Of a DNA stretch of 19,500 nucleotides, positions 13,909-19,500 are shown in pieces. Position numbers and translations under genes: made by a program. The notes beneath the pieces were generated by a model. That model did not search any database. It saw nothing but the letters and a program-made list of their open reading frames with translations, and was not told the DNA's origin. How positions within the stretch are numbered: the stretch's first letter is position 1; every line of letters begins with the position of its first letter. Source of the DNA: an uncultured Flavihumibacter sp. (GTDB taxonomy: Bacteria; Bacteroidota; Bacteroidia; Chitinophagales; Chitinophagaceae); the NCBI GenBank assembly GCA_946482545.1, contig CAMLRX010000100.1, positions 1 through 19,500 on the forward strand, read 5' to 3'.

Positions 13909-15396
13909 ATGAGTTTGTTTTTAAAGAAGCCCATCAGCAGCCTGATGGATGAGGCCCGTGAAACCGGTGAGCACTCATTGAAACGCACGCTGGGCGGATG
14001 GGGACTCGTGGCCCTCGGCATCGGAGCCATTATTGGCGCCGGATTATTTGTAAGAACAGCGGCCGCGGCGGCCCAGAATGCCGGTCCTTCCGTTACACTC
14101 GGTTTTATCCTCGCTGCTATCGGCTGCGCTTTCGCAGGACTTTGTTACGCAGAGCTCTCTTCTTCCATTCCCATCTCCGGTAGCGCTTACACTTATACTT
14201 ATGCCACCATGGGCGAATTCCTGGCCTGGATCATTGGCTGGGACCTGGTGCTGGAATACGCCGTAGGTGCCGCAACCGTTGGCATTGCCTGGAGCGAATA
14301 CCTGAATAACCTGCTGGTGGAAGTATTTAATATGAGTCCGATACCTTATGAATGGTGTCACTCTCCTTTCCAGACTTCAGTTGATGGCGTAAGCGGGATC
14401 ATCAACCTGCCCGCACTTGGTATCGTTACAGCGATTAGTCTGCTGCTCATCAAAGGCACCCAGGAATCTGCTTTCGTGAATAACCTGATCGTGATCACCA
14501 AAGTAACCATCGTTGTACTCATCATCGCTTTAGGATGGGGTTTCATCAATGCCGACAACCATACGCCCTACATTCCTGAAGCCACCAAATATACCGACCA
14601 CCAGGGTATCACCTACAGTTTCGGTGGTATCATGGGTATTCTCGGCGCGGCAGGAACCGTATTCTTTGCCTTCATTGGCTTCGACGCCGTGAGCACCGCC
14701 GCCCAGGAAACGAAAAACCCGAAGAAAGATATGCCTTTCGGAATATTGGGTTCACTCATCGTTTGTACTATTCTCTACATCCTTTTCGCCCACGTACTCA
14801 CAGGTCTGGCCCCGGTAGAATTCTTCCGCGATCCGGCCAAAGGTGGTGAAGCTTCCGTAGTAGCCGCCATCAGGGAGTACATGCCCGGATACGGATGGCT
14901 GAGCAAATCAGTAACTGTAGCTATCCTCGCCGGTTTCTCCTCCGTAATCCTGGTAATGCTGCTGGGACAAAGCCGTGTATTCTTCTCCATGAGTAAAGAC
15001 GGACTGCTCCCTAAAACGTTCAGTGAAGTACACCCCAAATACAAAACCCCTTACAAAGGAAACCTCGTGATCCTGGCACTGGTGGCTCTGTTCGCGGCCT
15101 TCGTTCCCGGTGATGTAGTGGGTCACATGACCAGCATCGGTACGCTCTTCGCGTTCATCCTGGTATGTGCAGCGGTAATCATCCTGAGAAAAAGGGAACC
15201 CAATATGCCCCGTCAGTTCAAAACACCTTTCGTTCCGCTGTTCCCGATACTGGGCATCCTCGCCTGTACGGCCATGATCTTCGGACTTGGATGGGAAAAC
15301 TGGGCAAGGCTCGCGGGATGGCTGGCGCTTGGGTTTATCATCTACTTCGCGTACGGGAAGAAGCATAGTAAGTTGCAGAAAGAAAAGAATAAATAA
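13909..15396 (+). CDS. APC-family amino acid permease (cationic amino acid transporter type)
   Basis: A 495-residue membrane protein with about twelve transmembrane segments. The N terminus has KRTLGGWGLVALGIGAIIG (25-43) leading into GAGLFV, the unwound TM1 that holds the substrate alpha-amino and carboxyl groups. TM6 has FFAFIGFDAVSTAAQETKNP (252-271), the other half of the site and a CAT/YfnA-group hallmark; the loop after it (KKDMPFGILGS) is typical as well. The length and the C-terminal arrangement match bacterial CAT-type permeases, which take cationic or branched-chain amino acids; the substrate is inferred only. A weak -7 box TGTATTTG (13866-13873) precedes it. The stop codon abuts octamer repeat C, and the terminator at 15530-15566 follows 134 nt later. 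Confidence 0.95.
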   Translation: MSLFLKKPISSLMDEARETGEHSLKRTLGGWGLVALGIGAIIGAGLFVRTAAAAAQNAGPSVTLGFILAAIGCAFAGLCYAELSSSIPISGSAYTYTYATMGEFLAWIIGWDLVLEYAVGAATVGIAWSEYLNNLLVEVFNMSPIPYEWCHSPFQTSVDGVSGIINLPALGIVTAISLLLIKGTQESAFVNNLIVITKVTIVVLIIALGWGFINADNHTPYIPEATKYTDHQGITYSFGGIMGILGAAGTVFFAFIGFDAVSTAAQETKNPKKDMPFGILGSLIVCTILYILFAHVLTGLAPVEFFRDPAKGGEASVVAAIREYMPGYGWLSKSVTVAILAGFSSVILVMLLGQSRVFFSMSKDGLLPKTFSEVHPKYKTPYKGNLVILALVALFAAFVPGDVVGHMTSIGTLFAFILVCAAVIILRKREPNMPRQFKTPFVPLFPILGILACTAMIFGLGWENWARLAGWLALGFIIYFAYGKKHSKLQKEKNK

Positions 15397-15434
15397 TTTT
15401 CACGCAAAGACGCAAAGGAGCAAGGACGCAAGGC
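15397..15434 (+). repeat. Octamer-periodic repeat, copy C (left arm of outer inverted pair)
   Basis: TTTTCA followed by CGCAAAGA, CGCAAAGG, AGCAAGGA, CGCAAGGC. All 38 bases are repeated exactly, inverted, at 15962-15999. It begins at the base immediately after the permease stop codon. Confidence 0.9.
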
Positions 15435-15529
15435 ATAGCTTATTTGCTGTGTTTTTGTGATTAACAAAGGAGCAAAGATCTTCTGTTTTAGTTTAACATG
15501 GTAACTCTTTAGCCGTTATTGTATTGTTT

Positions 15530-15566
15530 AGAGCCGCTTCAGGAAATGGGAGCGGCTCTTTTTTTT
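15530..15566 (+). terminator. Rho-independent terminator (permease)
   Basis: A 9-bp perfect stem AGAGCCGCT (15530-15538) with AGCGGCTCT (15551-15559), then a run of eight T (15559-15566). It lies 134 nt after the permease stop, with repeat C in between. The T run merges into the start of repeat D. Confidence 0.92.
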
Positions 15567-15662
15567 CACGCAATTGCTTTGTGCTGCGCACTTCGCAACG
15601 CAAGGGGGGCACTGCTTCGTTCCTCGCAGGACGCAAGGCATTGATGGGCTGGGGAGATTTCT
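15563..15662 (+). repeat. Octamer-type repeat, copy D (diverged)
   Basis: Begins TTTTCACGCAATTG and continues through GCAACGCAAGG, the 23-base block at 15609-15631 that is shared exactly with copy B, then CGCAAGGC and a tail (ATTGATGGGCTGGGGAGATTTC) resembling the tail of copy A. It is less regular than A, C and E. Confidence 0.7.
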
Positions 15663-15682
15663 TTGAACGAGGATATTTTTGG

Positions 15683-15709
15683 TTCTCGCAACGACGCAGC
15701 GACGCAACG
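15683..15709 (+). repeat. Second octamer repeat family, left arm
   Basis: TTCT followed by CGCAACGA, CGCAGCGA, CGCAACG. It pairs with 15819-15845 in inverted orientation, 25 of 27 positions complementary. It has the same 8-nt period as the CGCAAAGA family but a different unit. Confidence 0.8.
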
Positions 15710-15818
15710 AATCGTTTTATTGCCAACTTCTTAAGCATTCAATTTTTGCTTGCTTTGTTGCATCCCCAAAGGCCACCCATAGTGTATATTTTGAACAGGA
15801 AATCAGGACAACAGCTAA

Positions 15819-15845
15819 CGTTGCGCCGCCGCGTCGTTGCGAGAA
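15819..15845 (-). repeat. Second octamer repeat family, right arm
   Basis: Inverted partner of 15683-15709, with two differences. The 109 nt between the arms hold no gene or other recognisable feature. Confidence 0.8.
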
Positions 15846-15961
15846 ATTATACAATAATGCTAACCCTTAATCCCAGCAAAACGCCTGGAACACAAAGGTC
15901 CTGAACCTCCGCAAGCAATAAAAACCACACTCACAACTGAGGTCTACCGAACACAAACAAG

Positions 15962-15999
15962 GCCTTGCGTCCTTGCTCCTTTGCGTCTTTGCGTGAAAA
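15962..15999 (-). repeat. Octamer-periodic repeat, copy E (right arm of outer inverted pair)
   Basis: Exact inverted copy of 15397-15434. On the plus strand its end supplies TTTG (15980-15983), which sits exactly 19 nt from the TAAATTTG box of the yebC promoter. Confidence 0.9.
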
Positions 16000-16010
16000 C
16001 AGTAAATTTG
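15980..16010 (+). promoter_or_regulatory. Promoter of yebC-type gene
   Basis: TTTG (15980-15983), a 19-nt spacer, TAAATTTG (16003-16010): full matches to both Bacteroidota promoter elements, with the same spacing as the ABC operon promoter. The -33 element lies inside repeat E. The predicted leader is about 30 nt. Confidence 0.8.
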
Positions 16011-16045
16011 CCCTCTCAACAATAAAAACCCGCAAAAAAACATAG

Positions 16046-16771
16046 ATGGGACGCATATTTGAAGTAAGAAAATCCACCATGTTCGCCCGCTGGGACCGCA
16101 TGGCCAAGCAATTCACCCGTATCGGAAAGGAGATCGTGATCGCCGTAAAAGCCGGAGGCCCCGATCCCGCCACCAACCCTACCCTCCGCAGGTGCTACCT
16201 GAACGCCAAGGCCGTGAACATGCCGAAGGACCGCGTGGAAGCTGCCATCAAAAGGGCGATGGGAAAAGACACCAGCAGCTACGATGAGATTTTGTATGAA
16301 GGATACGGGCCACACGGCGTGGCGATTCTCGTGGAAACTGCCACCGACAACCACGTGCGTACCGTAGCCAATGTGAAAGCCATCTTCAACAAAGGAAACG
16401 GCGCATTGGGGAACAGCAACAGCGTAAGTTTCCAGTTCAAAAAAATGGGCGTTTTCAAACTGGCCCTCACCGATAACATTTCCGCAGAAGACCTCGAACT
16501 CGAACTCATCGATTTCGGCCTGGAAGAACTGGGCGAAGGAACCGGCGAGAATGGCGAAGAAGTACTGGTACTGCGTTGCGCATTCACCGACTTTGGCAAC
16601 CTGCAAAAAGCGCTGGAAGACCGTGGCATTACCCCCATTAGCAGTGAACTGGAATGGATCCCCACCACCACCGTTGAACTCGACGAAGAAAAAGCACAGG
16701 AACTGCTGAAACTGGTGGATAAACTGGAACAGGATGAAGACGTGCAGAAGGTGTTTCACAATTTAGCATAG
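16046..16771 (+). CDS. YebC/PmpR (TACO1) family protein
   Basis: A 241-residue protein of the YebC family. Family members have been described as DNA-binding regulators and, more recently, as ribosome-associated factors that relieve stalling at proline-rich stretches; which role applies here cannot be told. The N terminus [20 protein letters not shown] is the Bacteroidota version of the usual AGHSKW start. The conserved core is present: [20 protein letters not shown] (35-54), [14 protein letters not shown] (58-71), [19 protein letters not shown] (84-102) and [18 protein letters not shown] (114-131). The length is normal. The start is supported by the conserved N terminus and by the promoter at 15980-16010. 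The gene is monocistronic: a strong hairpin (16828-16876) follows, and the next gene converges. Confidence 0.96.
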   Translation: MGRIFEVRKSTMFARWDRMAKQFTRIGKEIVIAVKAGGPDPATNPTLRRCYLNAKAVNMPKDRVEAAIKRAMGKDTSSYDEILYEGYGPHGVAILVETATDNHVRTVANVKAIFNKGNGALGNSNSVSFQFKKMGVFKLALTDNISAEDLELELIDFGLEELGEGTGENGEEVLVLRCAFTDFGNLQKALEDRGITPISSELEWIPTTTVELDEEKAQELLKLVDKLEQDEDVQKVFHNLA

Positions 16772-16774
16772 GGA

Positions 16775-16790
16775 ATTTTGAATGATGAAT
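16775..16790 (+). repeat. AT-rich repeat arm flanking the yebC terminator (left)
   Basis: ATTTTGAATGATGAAT pairs with 16877-16892 in inverted orientation at 15 of 16 positions. Further words of the same family continue to about 16822. It is the same family as 2947-2999. Confidence 0.65.
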
Positions 16791-16827
16791 GATGGATTTT
16801 GAATTAAAAGACTAATTGGTAAATACC

Positions 16828-16876
16828 TGATATGTAAAACGGCGTGTTGAAATTCAACACGCCGTTTTACATATCA
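16828..16876. terminator. Bidirectional terminator hairpin between convergent genes
   Basis: A perfect palindrome with 24-nt arms (16828-16851 and 16853-16876) around a single central base. Each arm contains AAAACGGCGTG or its complement, giving a GTTTTAC stretch in the 3' arm on either strand. It lies midway between yebC (stop at 16771) and the E1 gene (stop at 16904), so it should end both transcripts. Confidence 0.85.
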
Positions 16877-16892
16877 ATTCATTATTCAAAAT
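16877..16892 (-). repeat. AT-rich repeat arm flanking the yebC terminator (right)
   Basis: Inverted partner of 16775-16790, one mismatch. It directly abuts the terminator palindrome and is followed by AAAAATCCC, loosely mirroring the GGGAATTTT before the left arm. Confidence 0.65.
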
Positions 16893-16903
16893 TAAAAATC
16901 CCA

Positions 16904-19300
16904 CTACTCCTCCATCATCTCCATCACCACGTCTACTATATCTTCCATATTTGGTTTACTGAAATAGTCGCCATCACTGCCGTAGGCCGGGCGGTGCGCT
17001 TTCGCAGTAAGGGTACGCGGGGCCACATCCAGCCAACGGTAACCGCCCTGCTCTTCCATCACTTTGTTGAACATATAAGCCGCAGCGCCTCCGGGCACAT
17101 CTTCATCCATAAAAATGATGCGGTTCGTTTTCTTCAACGAATCCAGTATTTTATGACCGGTATCGAAGGGCAATAAGGTTTGTACATCCACAATCTCGCA
17201 ACTGATACCATGTTCTTCGAGTACAGTAGCCGCTTCCGCAATGATGCGCAACATGGATCCGTAAGAAACGATGGTGATATCCGTTCCTTCACGCAGTACT
17301 TCGGGCACACCGAGCGGCACCTGGAATTCCAGCAGGTTCGACGGCATTTTCTCCTTCAAACGGTATCCGTTCAGGCACTCGATCACAATGGCCGGGTCGT
17401 TGCCCTGTAACAAGGTATTGTAGAATCCTGCGGCCTGCACCATATTCCGGGGTACACAAACATGCATGCCGCGCAACGAATTCACGATCATGCCCATAGG
17501 CGATCCGCTGTGCCAGATGCCTTCCAGCCGGTGACCACGGGTGCGCACGATCAACGGCACACTCTGCAGCCCTTTCGTGCGGTAGTGGGTGGTGGCTACG
17601 TCATCGCTGAGGGTCTGCAGCCCGTACAACAGGTAGTCGAGGTATTGTATCTCGGCGATGGGTCTTAACCCGCGCAACGCCATTCCCAGCCCCTGCCCCA
17701 TAATGGTTTGTTCACGGATGCCGGTATCGAAGATGCGTTCCTTCCCATGCTTCTCCTGCAAGCCTGCAAAGCCCTGGTTTACATCGCCGATATGGCCCAC
17801 ATCTTCCCCAAAGGCCACCACTTTCGGATTGGCGGCGAACAGTTCATCGAAGTAACGGTTCAGCACCTCGTACCCATTCAGCATGGGTGCATTCGGTGAA
17901 AAAACAGGATCAATGCCCGTTATTTTCCCCACCTGCTTCGGTGATTCATCGTAGAGATGACTATTGTATTGTGTGTATTCTCTTTGTTTCAATTCCTCGT
18001 ACCAGGAAACGACAGGATAGTTTTGCGCTGCTTTTCCTACGGAACGGATGGCTTTGTGCAACCCGCTCAGTACATCTCTGCGCAGAGGCTCCCGGTTGGT
18101 GCGCAGTTCCTGGATGGCTTTGGCAATATATCCTTTGGCGTCCAGTTCAGCGGCCACCAGCTCTTCCATCACCCCTATTGATTTTTCGACCATGGCCTTC
18201 ATAGGCGTGCTGTACTTCTCCCAGGCACGGTTCTTACTTTCACGTACATGCTCACGCGCGGCTCTTTCCAACTGCTCCAGCTCTTCAGAAGAGGCCAGCG
18301 CATTGGTAAGCAGCCATTCACGAAACTTCTTTAAGCCATCCCATTCCCGTTCCCAGGCGAGCCTGTCGGAAGACTTATAGCGTTCATGGCTACCCGAAGT
18401 AGAATGTCCCTGCGGCTGCGTGATTTCTTCCACATGAAACAATGCCGGAATATGTGTATCGCGGATTTTCTGGATGGCTTCTTCAAACAATTCGCACATG
18501 CCGGCATAGTCCCATCCTTTCACCCGGTAAATATCTATACCATTGGTATTTTCTCTTTTCTGCATCCCCTTCATGGCTTCAGAAATAGAGCCCTTTGTAG
18601 TCTGGTATTCTTTGGGAACAGAAATACCGTAGCCATCGTCCCATACAAAAACAGCGAGGGGAATCTGTAATACACCGGCAGCGTTCATGGCCTCCCAGAA
18701 ATGCCCTTCAGAAGTAGAGGCATCACCAATGGTGCAAAAACAAACTTCATTGCCATCGGAAGAAAGATTTGGAAACTGCTTCAACGCATTCACCTTACGG
18801 AACATTCTTGAAGCATAAGCCATGCCCAATGCCCGAGGCATCTGGGATGCAGTAGGCGCAATTCCCCCGGTAATATTTTTTCTGTTGATCAGGTCCAGCA
18901 GTTCCCCGTTTTCATCCATCATCCTGGTAGCGAAATGGGAGTTCATCTGCCTTCCCGCGCTGAAGGGATCATGTGCCTGATTGGGGTCAGCGTACAGTTG
19001 GGAGAAAAACTGTTCTACGGTAGCAATCTCGGTAGCGAAAGCGAAAGTCTGGTCACGGTAGTAGCCCGCGTAAAAATCACCAGGCTGGAAGAACTTGGCC
19101 ATGGCCACCTGGGGCACTTCTTTGCCATCACCGAAAATGCCGAATTTGGCTTTTCCGGTCAGCACTTCTTTTCGCCCCAGCAAACTGGCTTCCCTGCTTT
19201 CAACAGCAACCCTGTAATCGCTTAGTACGGCCTCCCGGAACCTGTCGAACGACAATTTTTCACCGGCAAGCACTTCGTTCTGATGCGTCAAGTTTTCCAT
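16904..19300 (-). CDS. 2-oxoacid dehydrogenase E1, fused alpha and beta subunits (branched-chain type)
   Basis: A 798-residue thiamine-diphosphate enzyme that decarboxylates 2-oxoacids and passes the acyl group to lipoyl-E2. The alpha part spans about 1-430: YYRDQTFAFAT (80-90), the ThDP/Mg motif from IGDASTSEGHFWEAMN (191-206) to VWDDGYGIS (219-227), and the loop GHSTSGSHERYKS (298-310), which corresponds to the phosphorylation loop of mitochondrial E1. The beta part spans about 475-798: GEDVGHIGDVNQGF (498-511), FDTGIREQTIMGQGLGMALR (524-543), then the transketolase C-terminal domain from about 670, with VDVQTLLPFDT and DEDVPGGAAAYM. One-chain E1 fusions are common in Bacteroidota and usually annotated as branched-chain (2-oxoisovalerate) enzymes; substrate choice is inferred. 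No E2 or E3 gene is adjacent. The -7 box is only 4 nt before the ATG. Confidence 0.95.
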   Translation of the reverse strand: MENLTHQNEVLAGEKLSFDRFREAVLSDYRVAVESREASLLGRKEVLTGKAKFGIFGDGKEVPQVAMAKFFQPGDFYAGYYRDQTFAFATEIATVEQFFSQLYADPNQAHDPFSAGRQMNSHFATRMMDENGELLDLINRKNITGGIAPTASQMPRALGMAYASRMFRKVNALKQFPNLSSDGNEVCFCTIGDASTSEGHFWEAMNAAGVLQIPLAVFVWDDGYGISVPKEYQTTKGSISEAMKGMQKRENTNGIDIYRVKGWDYAGMCELFEEAIQKIRDTHIPALFHVEEITQPQGHSTSGSHERYKSSDRLAWEREWDGLKKFREWLLTNALASSEELEQLERAAREHVRESKNRAWEKYSTPMKAMVEKSIGVMEELVAAELDAKGYIAKAIQELRTNREPLRRDVLSGLHKAIRSVGKAAQNYPVVSWYEELKQREYTQYNSHLYDESPKQVGKITGIDPVFSPNAPMLNGYEVLNRYFDELFAANPKVVAFGEDVGHIGDVNQGFAGLQEKHGKERIFDTGIREQTIMGQGLGMALRGLRPIAEIQYLDYLLYGLQTLSDDVATTHYRTKGLQSVPLIVRTRGHRLEGIWHSGSPMGMIVNSLRGMHVCVPRNMVQAAGFYNTLLQGNDPAIVIECLNGYRLKEKMPSNLLEFQVPLGVPEVLREGTDITIVSYGSMLRIIAEAATVLEEHGISCEIVDVQTLLPFDTGHKILDSLKKTNRIIFMDEDVPGGAAAYMFNKVMEEQGGYRWLDVAPRTLTAKAHRPAYGSDGDYFSKPNMEDIVDVVMEMMEE

Positions 19301-19304
19301 GATG

Positions 19305-19312
19305 CAAAGCTA
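19305..19312 (-). promoter_or_regulatory. Promoter -7 element of E1 gene
   Basis: TAGCTTTG on the minus strand matches TAnnTTTG exactly. Only four bases separate it from the ATG at 19300, so the transcription start should be at or within a few bases of the start codon, giving a leaderless or almost leaderless mRNA. No TTG is seen at the -33 position. Confidence 0.6.
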
Positions 19313-19442
19313 AATCAATTTTTTTTACTGAATTCCGCCCGTAAAAGGACGAATTTTTCCTGAAAAAACAATAAAAACAACTGGTTTTTGTTAAATATAG
19401 GACGGATAGTGCCTGTGGGTATGTGCCTATATTGAAAATACT

Positions 19443-19450
19443 TAATTTTG
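19443..19450 (+). promoter_or_regulatory. Promoter -7 element of right-edge gene
   Basis: TAATTTTG matches TAnnTTTG exactly, 20 nt before the ATG at 19471. No good -33 element is present. Confidence 0.5.
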
Positions 19451-19470
19451 ATGGAATGATAACCGGACAA

Positions 19471-19500
19471 ATGAAAAAACTACTTTCCGTAACCGCCACC
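19471..19500 (+). CDS. Start of an unidentified, probably exported protein (cut by window edge)
   Basis: Ten codons, MKKLLSVTAT, run to the window edge. The two lysines followed by a hydrophobic stretch look like the beginning of a signal peptide, and a good -7 box lies 20 nt upstream. The gene is divergent from the E1 gene. Nothing more can be said. Confidence 0.5.
   Translation, partial: MKKLLSVTAT

Larger units (their letters stand above)
15397..16045. other. Gene-free repeat region between permease and yebC
   Basis: About 650 nt without a credible gene. In order: repeat C (15397-15434); a degraded repeat-like AACAAAGGAGCAAAGA near 15464; a terminator (15530-15566); repeat D (15563-15662); an inverted pair of 27-mers (15683-15709 and 15819-15845); about 115 nt of plain sequence; repeat E inverted (15962-15999); and the yebC promoter (15980-16010). 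Open frames here translate the repeats and are rejected as genes. Confidence 0.75.

Noticed and set aside
15435..15566. Possible small RNA ending at the 15530-15566 terminator
   Set aside because: No TAnnTTTG promoter lies in 15397-15530; the hairpin is better explained as the permease terminator displaced by repeat C.
15397..15845. CRISPR-like array of CGCAA repeats
   Set aside because: The units are 8 nt and contiguous with no spacers; there are no cas genes in the window.
15524..15904. Open frame of 126 codons in the permease-yebC gap
   Set aside because: It runs through the terminator T tract, repeat D and both 27-mer arms; its protein is translated repeat with no domain pattern.
15931..16176. 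Minus-strand open frame over repeat E and the yebC start
   Set aside because: Its translation contains FSRKDAKEQGRKA, the usual reading of this CGCAAAGA repeat family, and it overlaps the well-supported yebC start.
19260..19499. Minus-strand open frame at the right edge
   Set aside because: It overlaps the E1 start and promoter in another frame, has no recognisable features, and the divergent start at 19471 fits better.
1..19500. tRNA, rRNA, riboswitch or transposase genes
   Set aside because: No tRNA-like cloverleaf, rRNA segment, known riboswitch core or transposase motif was noticed by eye on either strand; a covariance-model scan was not possible here.

Overview
The window looks like a chromosomal segment from a Bacteroidota bacterium, most likely Chitinophagaceae or a near relative. 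The main sign is the promoter form TAnnTTTG, which occurs upstream of several genes and in two cases lies exactly 19 nt from a TTTG -33 element. Other signs are a one-chain alpha/beta 2-oxoacid dehydrogenase E1, a YebC protein with a Bacteroidota-type N terminus, signal peptides ending in SAQ or FAQ, and the deoC / SPOR / M20 peptidase gene order. This placement is inferred from gene style, not from a database match.

Layout: (1) 1-1494, minus: the N-terminal part of a large secreted amidohydrolase-like protein that runs off the window and has lost the usual HxH metal ligands. (2) 1587-4180, plus: deoC, a secreted SPOR-domain protein and an M20 amidohydrolase. (3) 4367-7766, minus: a putative autoregulated operon of ABC ATPase, ABC membrane protein, YtrA-type GntR repressor and two exported proteins of unknown function. 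A perfect 10-6-10 inverted repeat lies where its transcription should start. (4) 8178-10348, plus: thioredoxin-like protein, malate dehydrogenase with its own promoter and terminator, and a probable lipoprotein. (5) 10360-13724, minus: a tight run of dicarboxylate/amino-acid symporter, DedA protein and MFS transporter. (6) 13909-15396, plus: an APC-family amino acid permease. (7) 15397-16045: a gene-free stretch built from nested inverted repeats. (8) 16046-16771, plus: YebC-type protein. (9) 16904-19300, minus: 2-oxoacid dehydrogenase E1, probably translated from a leaderless or nearly leaderless mRNA. (10) 19471-end, plus: the first ten codons of another probable exported protein.

The genes are mostly ordinary housekeeping, transport and envelope functions: malate and branched-chain oxoacid oxidation, amino-acid and dicarboxylate uptake, peptide or amino-acid deacylation, and deoxynucleoside salvage. 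No defence system, phage, transposase, CRISPR array, rRNA or tRNA was found.

The most interesting material is intergenic. A dispersed repeat built on an 8-nt period (CGCAAnGn) occurs five times. Three copies sit between a stop codon and a terminator-like hairpin, and one inverted copy appears to supply the -33 box of the yebC promoter. A second family with the same 8-nt period forms an inverted pair nested inside a perfect 38-bp inverted pair. A separate AT-rich repeat (ATTCAAAATTC) occupies two other intergenic gaps and creates a probably false N-terminal extension on the M20 gene.
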